Assembly: GCA_016710785.1 (NCBI GenBank)
Contig: JADJUE010000009.1
Location: 721,494 to 785,493 of the forward strand
Length of the DNA: 64,000 bases
Direction: 5' to 3'
From: Candidatus Epilinea brevis
GTDB lineage: Bacteria > Chloroflexota > Anaerolineae > Epilineales > Epilineaceae
Positions 26,235 through 35,103 of the stretch are shown piece after piece. A program made the translations under genes and the position numbers. Within the stretch, counting starts at the first letter, position 1; every line of letters starts with the position of its first letter. The notes below the pieces were generated by a model that saw nothing but the letters and a program-made list of their open reading frames with translations, had not been told where the DNA came from and made no database searches.

Positions 26235-28580
26235 ATGACGTTCAGACCCAAGACCGGCTGGACCAGCCTGGTCTTGATCGCCTGCCTCATGTTGACCGTG
26301 GCCTGGTCGATCGCCCTGGCGCAGCCCGGCCCGGCCGTGGGAGCCCTCTCCCTCGTCGTCCTCGGCGGCGTGCTGGCCGGTACGGTGATGGGCGCCCTCA
26401 CCTGGCTCCCTGCCGGCCTGGCCCATCTGGCCAGCATGGGCGTGGGAACGCTCTGGACCGCAGTGCTGATCGGAGAGCGTCTGGAGGACTTCCCATCGGC
26501 ACCGGCGGCAGACCTGGCGCAACTGGGTATATGGGAGCGGACCAGCCTCGTCGGTCAGTGGTACCGCGCCTACGTAGCCAGCCATCCGTTTCCGGCTCGC
26601 GCCTTGGAGGGCTTGACGCTCGCGCCTGCCGATGCCAACGACCTCATGTATTTCTTCTTCCTGGTCACCATGGCCATGCTGATGTGGTTGCTGGCCTACA
26701 TCTGCACCTGGTTCGTGGTGCGCTACCTCAGTTGGTGGGGGGCGGTCCTACCGAGCGGCTTTGCGTTGGTGTTCAACTTGACCAACAGCCCGCAGCACGA
26801 CAGCCATGTCTGGTACCTGGGGTTCTTCCTGTTCTGTGCCTTCCTTCTGGCAGCACAGGTCTTCGCCGCACTCCAGGTGGATCACTGGCGGGAACGGCAT
26901 GTGGGCTTCAGCCTGGACCTGCAGTACGAACTTCTGCGCGATGCCGTTATCCTCGCGGTGGTCTGTCTGGCGCTGGGGGCACTGTTGCCGCAAGACATGG
27001 GCATGGACCCGGTACAGCAGACCCTGCGGGACCTGGCGCGCAACCCGCGTCGTGCGATGAGCCAACAGATCCGCTCCTGGTTTCCCGGACTGGTCGGCGC
27101 CGGCCGAGGCGAAGGCAACAGCTTCGGCGACACCATGGACCTGGGTGGTTCAATCAGCCTCACGAGCGCCCCGGTGTTTGAAGTTGAGTTGAGCGGCACG
27201 GGCCGGCCACCAGGCTACTTCCGCCAAGCGGTGTACGACCGCTACGATGGCCGACGCTGGCAGCGCGGGAGCGATGAACGCCGCGACCTGCCGGCTGACG
27301 AAGACTGGGGCACTGCGGCCAGGCTCACGGTTCCCGTGACACAGACCATACGCACCTTGATGCCGCAGACCTTGCAGCTCTACGCCGCCCCCCAGCCCAG
27401 CCGTTTCAGTCTGAACACCCGCGCCGAGACCGCCGATGACGAACCGCTGACCATCGAGAGTCGCAAGACGTTGCCGCTGGGAAGCATCTACACCGTGGTC
27501 TCCAGCTTGACCGCCGCTGATCCGGCCAGCCTGCGCGAGATCGACGCCGATCCTGCCGAGATCGTGGCGCGCCATACGCAGTTGCCGGAGGAGCTCCCGG
27601 AGCGCGTGCGCGCGTTGGCCCGACAATGGGTGCAGGACGCCGGGGCGACGACGCGTTTCGACATGGCTTCAGCGCTGGAATCGCGGCTGCGCGAGCACAT
27701 CCGTTACAGCGAACAGATCGACCAGCCGCCCGCCGGCCGGGACCGGGTGGACTGGGTCCTGTTTGACGGCCGCCAGGGCTACTGCGACTACTACGCGTCG
27801 TCCTTCGTGGTCATGGCCCGCAGCCTGGGGATTCCGGCGCGGCTGGCCACCGGCTACGCGCTCGGTGAGCGCAAGGGAGAGGGCCGATACCTCATGGCCG
27901 CCAGCAACGCCCATGCCTGGCCGGAGGTCTACTTTCCAGACTACGGCTGGGTGGAATTCGAACCCACCGGTGGTGGCGGCCATGGCCCGATCGCCCGACC
28001 GGACGAGCCGGGTCGGCTGGCCGGCGACGGCCTGACGCCGGAGCAGGAGCGCCCCGCCCGCGAGGTCGAACGGCCGGCCGAGGACGCGGCGAACGGCACC
28101 GAAGATCCGGCTGGCGCGACACCCGACGCCGAAGCGTCCGGCGCTGGCGGCGCGGCGGCCGGACGAGCGATCCCGTGGCGCCTCTTGGGCGGTCTGGCCG
28201 GCCTGGTCCTGGTGGCCTGGCTGACGGCCTGGGCCGTCTGGCTGCGGCCCTTTCGAGGGCTTTCGCCCGCCGAGGGCGCATTCGCGCGGTTGAGCCGCGT
28301 GACCGATTGGATGGGCATCGGTCGTCGGCGCTCTGATACCCCGTATGAGTTCGAGGCCCGTCTGCAGCGCAGTTTCCCCCAGGCGCGTCCGGAGTTTTCC
28401 ACCATCATCGACCGCTTTGTACGCGAGCGTTTCGGACGACGAGCGGCCGCCGAGGCCTCCGCGCTGACCGCCGCCTGGCAGGCGGCTCGCACCGCGCTGA
28501 TACGCGGGGCCGGGCCCATCACCTGGCGGCGTCTCAGGAACAAGGGCCGCCCGTCGCCCGCTGCGGACGACAAGGGTTGA
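26235..28580 (+). CDS. DUF3488/TgpA-type membrane transglutaminase-like protein
   Basis: 781 aa. Six or so membrane helices in the first 240 residues, then a large extracytoplasmic domain with the transglutaminase-core triad: Cys in GRQGYCDYYASS, His in SNAHAWPEVYF and Asp in PDYGWVEFEPT. After a Pro/Glu-rich linker comes another membrane helix (GGLAGLVLVAWLTAWAVW) and a short cytoplasmic DUF4129-like tail. In other bacteria this family sits with MoxR ATPases and DUF58 proteins, which are absent here. It may process or crosslink envelope proteins. Confidence 0.85.
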   Translation: MTFRPKTGWTSLVLIACLMLTVAWSIALAQPGPAVGALSLVVLGGVLAGTVMGALTWLPAGLAHLASMGVGTLWTAVLIGERLEDFPSAPAADLAQLGIWERTSLVGQWYRAYVASHPFPARALEGLTLAPADANDLMYFFFLVTMAMLMWLLAYICTWFVVRYLSWWGAVLPSGFALVFNLTNSPQHDSHVWYLGFFLFCAFLLAAQVFAALQVDHWRERHVGFSLDLQYELLRDAVILAVVCLALGALLPQDMGMDPVQQTLRDLARNPRRAMSQQIRSWFPGLVGAGRGEGNSFGDTMDLGGSISLTSAPVFEVELSGTGRPPGYFRQAVYDRYDGRRWQRGSDERRDLPADEDWGTAARLTVPVTQTIRTLMPQTLQLYAAPQPSRFSLNTRAETADDEPLTIESRKTLPLGSIYTVVSSLTAADPASLREIDADPAEIVARHTQLPEELPERVRALARQWVQDAGATTRFDMASALESRLREHIRYSEQIDQPPAGRDRVDWVLFDGRQGYCDYYASSFVVMARSLGIPARLATGYALGERKGEGRYLMAASNAHAWPEVYFPDYGWVEFEPTGGGGHGPIARPDEPGRLAGDGLTPEQERPAREVERPAEDAANGTEDPAGATPDAEASGAGGAAAGRAIPWRLLGGLAGLVLVAWLTAWAVWLRPFRGLSPAEGAFARLSRVTDWMGIGRRRSDTPYEFEARLQRSFPQARPEFSTIIDRFVRERFGRRAAAEASALTAAWQAARTALIRGAGPITWRRLRNKGRPSPAADDKG

Positions 28581-28604
28581 CGGCGCCAGGTGATGGCGCG
28601 CATC

Positions 28605-28632
28605 TTGCTTGCTCGGGCGGGTTCCCTATACT
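28605..28632 (+). promoter_or_regulatory. Promoter of the PPIC lipoprotein gene
   Basis: TTGCTT at 28605-28610 and TATACT at 28627-28632, 16-bp spacer, predicted start near 28640. Confidence 0.5.
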
Positions 28633-28659
28633 CCCGACACCACTTCGATGGAGCAAACC

Positions 28660-29733
28660 ATGAACCCGAATGATTCGTTGCGTCGCGCCGTCGTGGCGCT
28701 GCCCGTCACCATGACAGCCCTCTTCCTGATGCTGGCGACGGGAGCCTGCAAGAATTCGCCGCCGGTGGATGACGACGGCAGCGCGGCACAGTCAACCGTC
28801 GAGAGGGACGGCAGCGGAAGCGCTGATCAGGTCGACGATGCCTTGTCCGACGCTCCTACCGAGGCGCCCGCGAGCGGCCTCGATCCCTCGGCGGGCAACG
28901 TCGATGTGGTCGCTGTGGTCAACGGCGATCCGATCCCCATGGCTGACTTCCAACAGCAGGCCTTCGACACCCAACGCTACCACGTCGATCAAGGCGGAAT
29001 CGACCCCAACACCGAGGACGGGCAGCAGCAGTTGCTCGTCTTGCGCCGTGGGGTGCTGCGCGACATGATCGACCAGCAGCTCATGGAACAAGCGGCCGTG
29101 GAGATGAACATCACGGTGTCCGACGACGAGCTGGAAGCCGACATGAAGGGTCTGATCGCGGAAGTTGGCGGTCAGGCCGCGTTCGCCCGCAAACTGGCCG
29201 AGGCTCAGACGAGCAAGGACACCTGGATGGAGGTGGAGAGGGCCAGCCTGATCGGCCGCAAGGTTCTCGACGCCATCACGGCGGACCTGCCTAAGACGGC
29301 TGAGTTCGTCCACGCCCGGCAGATCTATTGCCGGCAGCAGGCGGATTGCGAGTCGGCGCTGGGACGTCTGGATCAGGGCGAGGACTTCGCTGCTGTAGCC
29401 AAGGAGATGTCAGAGGACATTTCGACCAAGGAGCAGGGCGGCGACCTGGACTGGATCACCCGCGGCAGTCTGCTGAGCACCGAATTGGAGGCGGTGGTCT
29501 TTACCCTGCAGAGCGGCCAGCGATCCGGAGTCGCCGCTTCGGACCTTGGCTTTCACATCGTCGAGGTGTTGGAGCGCGACCCAGCGCGCGCCATGAGCGA
29601 TGAGCAGCTCATGCCGCTGCGCGAGAAGAAGCTGACCGAATGGCTCACCGAACGCCGCTCTGCCTCGGACATCGAAATCATGGTCGATGACTTGAAGGAT
29701 CTGGCGGCGAACAAGCCCGGCAGCAACGACTGA
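28660..29733 (+). CDS. PPIC-type peptidyl-prolyl isomerase, secreted foldase (SurA/PrsA-like)
   Basis: About 357 aa; I choose the ATG at 28660 because GGAG precedes it by 7 nt. Signal peptide with a probable lipid-modified Cys (LATGAC, a loose lipobox), an acidic Ser/Asp linker, a SurA-N-like helical domain (VVAVVNGDPIPMADFQQQAF), then a parvulin domain with VHARQIYC, EMSEDISTKEQGGDLDWI and AASDLGFHIVEVLE. It should help exported proteins fold at the outer face of the membrane. Confidence 0.87.
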   Translation: MNPNDSLRRAVVALPVTMTALFLMLATGACKNSPPVDDDGSAAQSTVERDGSGSADQVDDALSDAPTEAPASGLDPSAGNVDVVAVVNGDPIPMADFQQQAFDTQRYHVDQGGIDPNTEDGQQQLLVLRRGVLRDMIDQQLMEQAAVEMNITVSDDELEADMKGLIAEVGGQAAFARKLAEAQTSKDTWMEVERASLIGRKVLDAITADLPKTAEFVHARQIYCRQQADCESALGRLDQGEDFAAVAKEMSEDISTKEQGGDLDWITRGSLLSTELEAVVFTLQSGQRSGVAASDLGFHIVEVLERDPARAMSDEQLMPLREKKLTEWLTERRSASDIEIMVDDLKDLAANKPGSND

Positions 29734-29767
29734 TCCGCGACAGCGTCGCATCAGCAAGGAGACGAGA

Positions 29768-30355
29768 ATGGAACTGCGATGGATGGGCGGCCGAACAGTC
29801 CGGCTCAGCGGTCAGGATGCCAAGGCGCTGCTGGAACCCCAGGGTACAGCAGCCAGCCACCCAGCGGGCGGGCTGCTGACGTACAGCCTTGCAGCCCCGA
29901 GCACCACCGGCGGGCCGCCGGGCGGCCCGTTCGTGATCGCCGGGCCTGGCGAGTACGAGGTCGACGGGGTCTTTGTGGTAGGCGTGGCCGGTGGATGCGC
30001 CGACGGCTCCAATACGCTGTACAACGTCAACATCGATGGCGTCAACGTGGTGCACCCCGGAACGGCCTCACAGAAATTGAACCAGGCGCAGGTGGAGGAG
30101 TTGGGCGCGGTTGACGTGCTCGTGCTCCCTCTGGGCAACGCGACCCATGGAGGCCCCAGGGCAACGGACTGGATTGCATTGCTTCAACCCTCCATCGTCA
30201 TTCCCTTGAGTTCCGGTGATGACCCCAACGGACAGCTGCAGCGATTCCTAGACGCCATAGGCGCGACGCCCGGAGAGGCTCGGGACATGCTGCAGGTACA
30301 GGGCCACAACCTTCCCGAGGACACCCAGGTGGTCGTGCTCAGGCCGAGCGCCTGA
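29768..30355 (+). CDS. Metallo-beta-lactamase-fold protein (UlaG-like) without metal ligands
   Basis: 195 aa. The pattern IAGPGEYEVDGVFVVGV, followed by NTLYNVNIDGVNVVHPG, VDVLVLPLGN and SIVIPLSSG, is that of COG2220-type beta-lactamase-fold proteins. The H-x-H-x-D-H motif is absent and the strand where it should be is replaced by a Gly/Pro-rich stretch, so zinc hydrolase activity is unlikely. The starting Met follows AGGAGACGAG. Function unknown; it may be a structural or binding relative. Confidence 0.65.
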   Translation: MELRWMGGRTVRLSGQDAKALLEPQGTAASHPAGGLLTYSLAAPSTTGGPPGGPFVIAGPGEYEVDGVFVVGVAGGCADGSNTLYNVNIDGVNVVHPGTASQKLNQAQVEELGAVDVLVLPLGNATHGGPRATDWIALLQPSIVIPLSSGDDPNGQLQRFLDAIGATPGEARDMLQVQGHNLPEDTQVVVLRPSA

Positions 30356-30361
30356 CGGCGT

Positions 30362-31117
30362 TTGGCCACCCCTTTCCCGCCGGAAGTCCCCGGCGCGTTG
30401 CTCTTCGACGCCGGCATGACCCTGCTCTTCAGTCGGACGAGCACCGTGGACATGACCGCTGCCATCTTGCGGCGCCGCGGCTACAGCATCGCCGCACCAG
30501 ACCTGCACCACGCCATGCGCGCCGCCGACCGCTTCATCGAGTCCCGTTGGCATGTGGGACCATGGTGGCTGCACGAGTCGGCGGTGCGCGATCTCTTCAC
30601 CGCCGGCTATCGGGACGGCCTGGCTCGACTCCAGGCGCTGCCCGCGTTACGAGCTGAGATCCCGCAACTGGCCGAAGCCATCTACGAGGCCTATGCCGAT
30701 CCGGCACATTGGGAGCTCTACGCCGATGTGCTCCCGGCGCTGGAGGGTCTGCAAGCCCTGGGGATACCCATGGGAATCGTCTCCGATTGGGGCGAAAGCC
30801 TGACCTGGCTCATCCATCACCTGGGAATTGCCGACGCCTTCAAGACCGTGGTCGTGTCGTCTCGCCTTGGGCTGGGCAAGCCGGATCCGGGGCTCTTCCT
30901 GATGGCCGTGAGCCGCCTGGGAATGCGTCCGAATCAGGTCTGGTACATAGGAGACACCTACACCAAGGATGTGTTGGGCGCCCGCTCCGCGGGCCTCCAT
31001 CCGATCCTGATCGACCGCGACAGCCGGCATTTCGATCTGGATTGCCCGGTCATTCGCAGTCTGGTTGAACTGTTGGCGCCGGTCAACGGCAAGGCAGATC
31101 GCAGCATCGCGCTATAA
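30362..31117 (+). CDS. HAD-superfamily hydrolase, REG-2/subfamily IA type
   Basis: 251 aa with a TTG start 6 bp after the previous stop; no other start before motif I. Motif I reads LLFDAGMTLLFS: the nucleophile Asp is present but the usual second Asp is Gly, as in the FDAGGTL branch. Motif II is GIVSDWGES, motif III GLGKPDPGLF and motif IV WYIGDTYTKDVLGARSAG. A small-molecule phosphatase or dehalogenase; substrate unknown. Its stop codon overlaps the TATAAT of the next gene. Confidence 0.8.
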   Translation: MATPFPPEVPGALLFDAGMTLLFSRTSTVDMTAAILRRRGYSIAAPDLHHAMRAADRFIESRWHVGPWWLHESAVRDLFTAGYRDGLARLQALPALRAEIPQLAEAIYEAYADPAHWELYADVLPALEGLQALGIPMGIVSDWGESLTWLIHHLGIADAFKTVVVSSRLGLGKPDPGLFLMAVSRLGMRPNQVWYIGDTYTKDVLGARSAGLHPILIDRDSRHFDLDCPVIRSLVELLAPVNGKADRSIAL

Positions 31118-31118
31118 T
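31113..31118 (+). promoter_or_regulatory. -10 box of the NHL lipoprotein gene
   Basis: Perfect TATAAT overlapping the stop codon of the HAD gene; predicted leader about 85 nt. Confidence 0.45.
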
Positions 31119-31210
31119 CGCCGGACGCCCCACCCTTACCGGCGGCGCCTGAGCCGACTCAGCAGCCGAGAGCCACATCTCGCACCGCCTCGATCAAGGA
31201 CCAGACCCTC

Positions 31211-32236
31211 ATGACCCGTTCTGTGTCGCCGCTCTTCAGCCTGCTCCTCCTTTCCGGCGCCATGGCCCTCACCGGTTGCTCGAACGCGATGAACGCGCCC
31301 GAGGGGCAGGATCCTGCCGACCCACCCGTCGTCAGCACCGCGGCTCCCACCGCCGTGGCGGCGGCAGCAGCGACGGCCGCCGCCGCCGCCGTACTTCCCG
31401 GCGGCTGGCAGAGCTTTGGCGAGTCTGGTACCCAGCCGGGCCAGATGGTCCTGCCCTTCGACGTCGCCGCGGACGGACAGGGCGGCCTCTACGTCAGCGA
31501 CAGCACCGGTGTCGCCCGCTACAGCCGCGCCGGAGCCTTTCAAGCGCGGATCGGCGAAGGCCGCATCAAGCGCGCTGAAGGCGTGGCGGTCGGGCCGGGT
31601 GGTGACATCTTCGTGGCGGGCAACGGCTCCCAGATCGAGGTCTATGGCCCAGACGGGGCGTTCCGACGCAGTGTCGGGACGGTGGGCAGTGCAGCTGGAG
31701 AACTCGTCAAGCCGATCGACATGGCCTTCGACAGCAAGGGCCGCCTCTTCGTCGTCGACGTGGGCAACCGCAGGATTGAGACCTTTGATCCCGCCGGTGC
31801 CCACGCTGGCAGCATTGGTGGCCCCGGCGAGCAGAGCGGCCAGTTCACCGCACCTCGAAGCATCGCCTTGGACGCCCAGGACCGTCTCTACGTGGGCGCT
31901 GGCGACGACTATCTGGTGCAACGTTTCGACCCTGCAGGCGCCTATCTCGATACGTTCGGGAATGGCAACCTCGATGAGACCCTCTATCGGGTTGGGGGAC
32001 TGGCCGCTGACGGCTCCGACCGGATCTTCGTCTCGCAAGTGACCCGGCACATGGTGCAGGCCTTCGATATCAGCGGCGATGGACGACCGAAGCTTCTCTG
32101 GGAGATGGGCGGCAAGCCCGGCGCTGGGATGCAATCCTTCAACAGCCCAGGCGGCATGAGCATCGACAACGGCCGGCTCTACGTCGCCGATACGCGCAAC
32201 GACCGGATCGTGTCGTTCGACATCGCCCAACCCTGA
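31211..32236 (+). CDS. NHL-repeat beta-propeller lipoprotein
   Basis: 341 aa. Signal peptide with lipobox LTGC at residues 20-23, an Ala/Thr-rich spacer, then about six propeller blades with repeated patterns such as FDVAADGQGGLYVSDS, MAFDSKGRLFVVDVGNRRI, IALDAQDRLYVGAGDD and MSIDNGRLYVADTRNDRI. Such propellers bind proteins or glycans on the cell surface; no catalytic residues are evident. A strong terminator follows 30 bp after the stop. Confidence 0.85.
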   Translation: MTRSVSPLFSLLLLSGAMALTGCSNAMNAPEGQDPADPPVVSTAAPTAVAAAAATAAAAAVLPGGWQSFGESGTQPGQMVLPFDVAADGQGGLYVSDSTGVARYSRAGAFQARIGEGRIKRAEGVAVGPGGDIFVAGNGSQIEVYGPDGAFRRSVGTVGSAAGELVKPIDMAFDSKGRLFVVDVGNRRIETFDPAGAHAGSIGGPGEQSGQFTAPRSIALDAQDRLYVGAGDDYLVQRFDPAGAYLDTFGNGNLDETLYRVGGLAADGSDRIFVSQVTRHMVQAFDISGDGRPKLLWEMGGKPGAGMQSFNSPGGMSIDNGRLYVADTRNDRIVSFDIAQP

Positions 32237-32266
32237 GTGACGCGCGGCTCCGCGCGCAACCATAGG

Positions 32267-32305
32267 AAAACCCCCCACCGGCTCTACGCCGATGGGGGGT
32301 TTTTT
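32267..32305. terminator. Bidirectional terminator between the NHL lipoprotein and ssb
   Basis: AAAACCCCCC...GGGGGGTTTTTT with an inner extension (ACCGGC / GCCGAT, one mismatch) around TCTAC. The A-run on one side and T-run on the other allow it to serve both the rightward lipoprotein gene and the leftward ssb gene. Confidence 0.85.
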
Positions 32306-32382
32306 CATGCCATCAGGTGGTGAAAGCTCGACTTCACGGGCCCTAGGGTCAATGGCACAGGCCTTGCATAGGGCCGGTCATG

Positions 32383-32829
32383 CTAGAACGGGATGTCATC
32401 CTCCGCCACCTGCGGCGACGCGGCGCGCCGACCACCGGTGCCGGTCGGCGGCGCGGCCTCCTGGCCCCCTTCGGCGAAGTCCGGCATGGCCGCGGCTCCG
32501 CGATCCCCACCGCTCAGGAACTTGACGGTGTTGGCACGGAGCTCCCAACTGTAGCGCGTGTGCCCTTCCTGGTCCTCGTACTGGCTGGTACGGATTTCGC
32601 CGTCACAGAGCACGACCCTGCCCTTCTCCAAGTACTGATTGCAGATCTCGGCCTGCTTGCCGAACACGCTGACTCGGAACCATGTGGTCTCCTCATTGGC
32701 GTTGCCCTCGGCGTCTGTCCAGCGTCGGTTGGTGGCCACAGGGAAGTTGGCCACAGGCGTACCTGTAGCGGTGTAGCGCAATTCGGGATCCCTCCCGAGA
32801 TTGCCCACGATGATGACCTTCTGATACAT
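32383..32829 (-). CDS. ssb: Single-stranded DNA-binding protein
   Basis: 148 aa, ATG with AAAGGAG upstream. OB fold: KVIIVGNLGRDPELRYTATG, VATNRRW, EETTWFRVSVFGKQAE, YLEKGRVVLCDGEIRTSQYE. A Gly/Pro/Ala tail ends in the conserved acidic tip DDIPF that recruits partner proteins. It has its own near-consensus promoter. Confidence 0.96.
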   Translation of the reverse strand: MYQKVIIVGNLGRDPELRYTATGTPVANFPVATNRRWTDAEGNANEETTWFRVSVFGKQAEICNQYLEKGRVVLCDGEIRTSQYEDQEGHTRYSWELRANTVKFLSGGDRGAAAMPDFAEGGQEAAPPTGTGGRRAASPQVAEDDIPF

Positions 32830-32915
32830 GACCTGCTCCTTTCTGAATGGGGATCGTGGGTGGCTGCTGCGGGGCCTTCTCGCCCGATCAGAACATGCAT
32901 TCTGATAGGGTGTCG

Positions 32916-32943
32916 ATTATACCCCGGTCACCGAAGCTGTCAA
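32916..32943 (-). promoter_or_regulatory. Near-consensus promoter of ssb
   Basis: On the minus strand, TTGACA (32943-32938), 16 bp, then TATAAT (32921-32916). This is the closest match to the housekeeping sigma consensus in the window. Together with the mraZ promoter it occupies the 316-bp gene-free gap 32830-33145. Confidence 0.75.
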
Positions 32944-33020
32944 TCCGCTGGGCGCCGCATTCGCGCCACCTTCTGGAGGCTGCCGGCCAGCAGAAGTGCT
33001 ACTGGGAGGGCGCAAAGGGG

Positions 33021-33049
33021 TTGCATGGAGCGTAAAAGACGGTTACAAT
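33021..33049 (+). promoter_or_regulatory. Promoter of the dcw cluster (mraZ)
   Basis: TTGCAT at 33021-33026, 17-bp spacer, TACAAT at 33044-33049; predicted transcription start near 33056, inside the repeat block described next. Confidence 0.65.
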
Positions 33050-33055
33050 GGGTCC

Positions 33056-33084
33056 TGTGGGGAGCATTGTGGAGATTTGTGGAG
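33056..33084 (+). promoter_or_regulatory. Putative MraZ operator, three TGTGG direct repeats
   Basis: TGTGG occurs at 33056, 33068 and 33078, each followed by GGAG or AGA-type bases, with 12- and 10-bp periods. MraZ is known to bind short direct repeats with one helical turn spacing next to its own promoter. The repeats overlap the predicted start site, so repression is the natural reading. Confidence 0.55.
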
Positions 33085-33145
33085 TCCACGACGCCTTCGC
33101 CACCTACCTGGCCGCAATGCGGCCACCCGATGGGACCGCTAGATC

Positions 33146-33586
33146 ATGTTCTTCGGCGAGCACGAGCACAGCCTGGACGAGAAAGGGCGCCTCATCCTGC
33201 CGGCGCGCTATCGCGCCGCCTTCGAACAGGGCTTTTTTCTCACGCGCGGCCTGGAGAACTGCCTCTGGATGTTCACGATGCCCGTCTGGCACCAACTGAC
33301 CGCCCGATTGTCGGAGTCTGGCCTGACCAGTTTGCCGGCGCGCCAGTTGGACCGCCTCCTCTACTCCGGTTCGGAAGGCCCTCTCGACAAACAGGGGCGG
33401 CTGCTCATCCCGCCCAGCCTGCGCAGCTTCGCCGGCCTGGCCGAGAACGATCCGGTGGTTGTGGTGGGCGTCAAGAACCGGATCGAACTCTGGAATCTCG
33501 ACCGCTGGCAGGCGTTGACCGCGCAGCTCGGCGAGAACGGGTCGGATTTCGCCACCGCGCTCGGCGAATTGGGGCTGGACCTGTGA
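33146..33586 (+). CDS. mraZ: Transcriptional regulator MraZ
   Basis: 146 aa made of two AbrB/SpoVT-like halves, each with the D-x-x-G-R signature: EHSLDEKGRLILPARYR near residue 10 and EGPLDKQGRLLIPPSLR near residue 80. MraZ forms a DNA-binding ring that controls the division cluster it heads. Its stop overlaps the GTG of rsmH. Confidence 0.95.
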   Translation: MFFGEHEHSLDEKGRLILPARYRAAFEQGFFLTRGLENCLWMFTMPVWHQLTARLSESGLTSLPARQLDRLLYSGSEGPLDKQGRLLIPPSLRSFAGLAENDPVVVVGVKNRIELWNLDRWQALTAQLGENGSDFATALGELGLDL

Positions 33587-34545
33587 GCACCCGCCCGTTC
33601 ACCGACCACGTTCCGGTCATGCTTGCCGAGGTCATGGACGCCCTGGCACCCAAGCCGGGCGGCTGCCTGCTTGACGGCACGGTGGGCGGCGGCGGCCACG
33701 CCGAAGCCTGGCTGAAGGCAAGCGCCCCGGACGGTCGCCTACTCGGGCTGGACCAGGATCCGGCGGCCATCGCACGCTGTCGCGAACGCCTCGCCCGCTT
33801 TGGCGACCGGGCCACCCTGGTGATCGCCCGCTTCGATGACCTGAGCCTGCAGGCGGATCTGCATCACTTTCCGGCATTCGATGCGGTCCTGTTCGACCTG
33901 GGCATCTCCTCGGACCAGTTGGACGACCCCTCTCGCGGTCTCGCTCTGCGCCTGGATGGCCCCCTCGACATGCGCCTGTCCCCGGAGGCCGCCATGAGCG
34001 CGGCCGACCTGGTCAACCACCTTCCGGAGGCGGAACTAGCGGACCTCATCTATCGCTATGGCGAGGAGCCGCTCAGCCGGCGCATCGCGCGGGCCGTCGT
34101 CGCCGCGCGTCCGCTAGCGCGCACGGGGGAACTGGCCGAACTGATCGCTCGGGTCGCGCCAGCGCGCAATCACCGCCGAGGGTCACGCATCCACCCCGCC
34201 ACCCGCACCTTCCAGGCCCTACGCATTGCGGTGAACGATGAACTCGCGCCGATCGCCCCGGCCCTCGAGCAAGCCGTGGGCCGTCTGGCAGAGGGTGGAC
34301 GCCTGGCTGTGATCAGCTTCCACTCTCTGGAAGACCGAATCGTCAAGCAGACCCTACGACGCATGGCCACGGGTTGTAGCTGCCCGGCGGAAATGCGAGT
34401 CTGCGTCTGCCGACCTCGACCTCTCATCCGGCTGATCAGCGGCAAGGCCATCCAACCCACGGCCCTCGAAGTGGAGCAAAACGGTCGTGCCCGCAGCGCC
34501 AGGCTGCGGGCTGCCATCCGAATCAACGACCAGCAGGCCGCCTAG
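33583..34545 (+). CDS. rsmH: 16S rRNA (cytosine1402-N4)-methyltransferase RsmH
   Basis: 320 aa, GTG start in the GTGA overlap with mraZ; the frame is open far upstream but not coding there. Opening TDHVPVMLAEVMDAL and the SAM site CLLDGTVGGGGHAEAWL are diagnostic. Later motifs: DLGISSDQLDDPSRG, RIHPATRTFQALRIAVN and ISFHSLEDRIVKQ, ending in a Cys-containing segment typical of the family. Confidence 0.96.
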   Translation: MSTRPFTDHVPVMLAEVMDALAPKPGGCLLDGTVGGGGHAEAWLKASAPDGRLLGLDQDPAAIARCRERLARFGDRATLVIARFDDLSLQADLHHFPAFDAVLFDLGISSDQLDDPSRGLALRLDGPLDMRLSPEAAMSAADLVNHLPEAELADLIYRYGEEPLSRRIARAVVAARPLARTGELAELIARVAPARNHRRGSRIHPATRTFQALRIAVNDELAPIAPALEQAVGRLAEGGRLAVISFHSLEDRIVKQTLRRMATGCSCPAEMRVCVCRPRPLIRLISGKAIQPTALEVEQNGRARSARLRAAIRINDQQAA

Positions 34546-34602
34546 GCTCTGACCGAATTCTGTCGCAAGACAACCGCATCGTCGATCCGAAGGAGTCGCA
34601 TC

Positions 34603-35103
34603 GTGAACCATCAAACCATGCCCCTGCCTGTTCAGACCGCCAACTCGCCCTCGCCGTCGACCAGCCACCGCGGCCGGGGTCTCGGGCTGGCATTGAGCCT
34701 GACCAGCGCCAGCCTCGTATGGCTGAGCCTGTCGAGCCGCATGGCCGCCGCCGGGCACGAGATCGCGACGTTGGAAGCGGCCCGCGGCCAGTTGATCGAG
34801 CAACGCATCACCGCCCTCCTCAGCCATGCGGCGGCTACCGATCCAGAGCGCGTCATGTCCCGGGCTAAGGCATTGGGGTTCCAGCCCGTGGCGGCACCGC
34901 AGCGCCTATTGGTCCAAGATGCTCGTGCCTTGCCCTTAGCGGATGCCGGCCGCGACCTGCAGGCCCTGGACATCACCCGACGCGCCGGACTACCGCTGGA
35001 CCTGGTCAACACACCGCCGGACCTGGGCGGCCTGCTGGTCGAGTTCGGAGCTGCCGCGCCGGCCCACGCCGACGAGCTGGTTGCCGGAGGAGCGCAGCCG
35101 TGA
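34603..35103 (+). CDS. ftsL: FtsL-like division protein
   Basis: 166 aa, GTG start with AAGGAG 8 nt upstream. A polar N-terminus, a single membrane helix at about residues 27-43, and a short coiled-coil-like segment (EIATLEAARGQLIEQRI) followed by PERVMSRAKALGFQPV, a motif common at the end of FtsL/DivIC proteins. Identification relies on topology and position between rsmH and ftsI. The 60-residue C-terminal tail is longer than usual. Confidence 0.7.
   Translation: MNHQTMPLPVQTANSPSPSTSHRGRGLGLALSLTSASLVWLSLSSRMAAAGHEIATLEAARGQLIEQRITALLSHAAATDPERVMSRAKALGFQPVAAPQRLLVQDARALPLADAGRDLQALDITRRAGLPLDLVNTPPDLGGLLVEFGAAAPAHADELVAGGAQP

Noticed and set aside
32380..33582. Upstream extension of rsmH
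   Set aside because: The frame is open but runs antisense to ssb and through the mraZ promoter; the GTG at 33583 coupled to mraZ is the sensible start.
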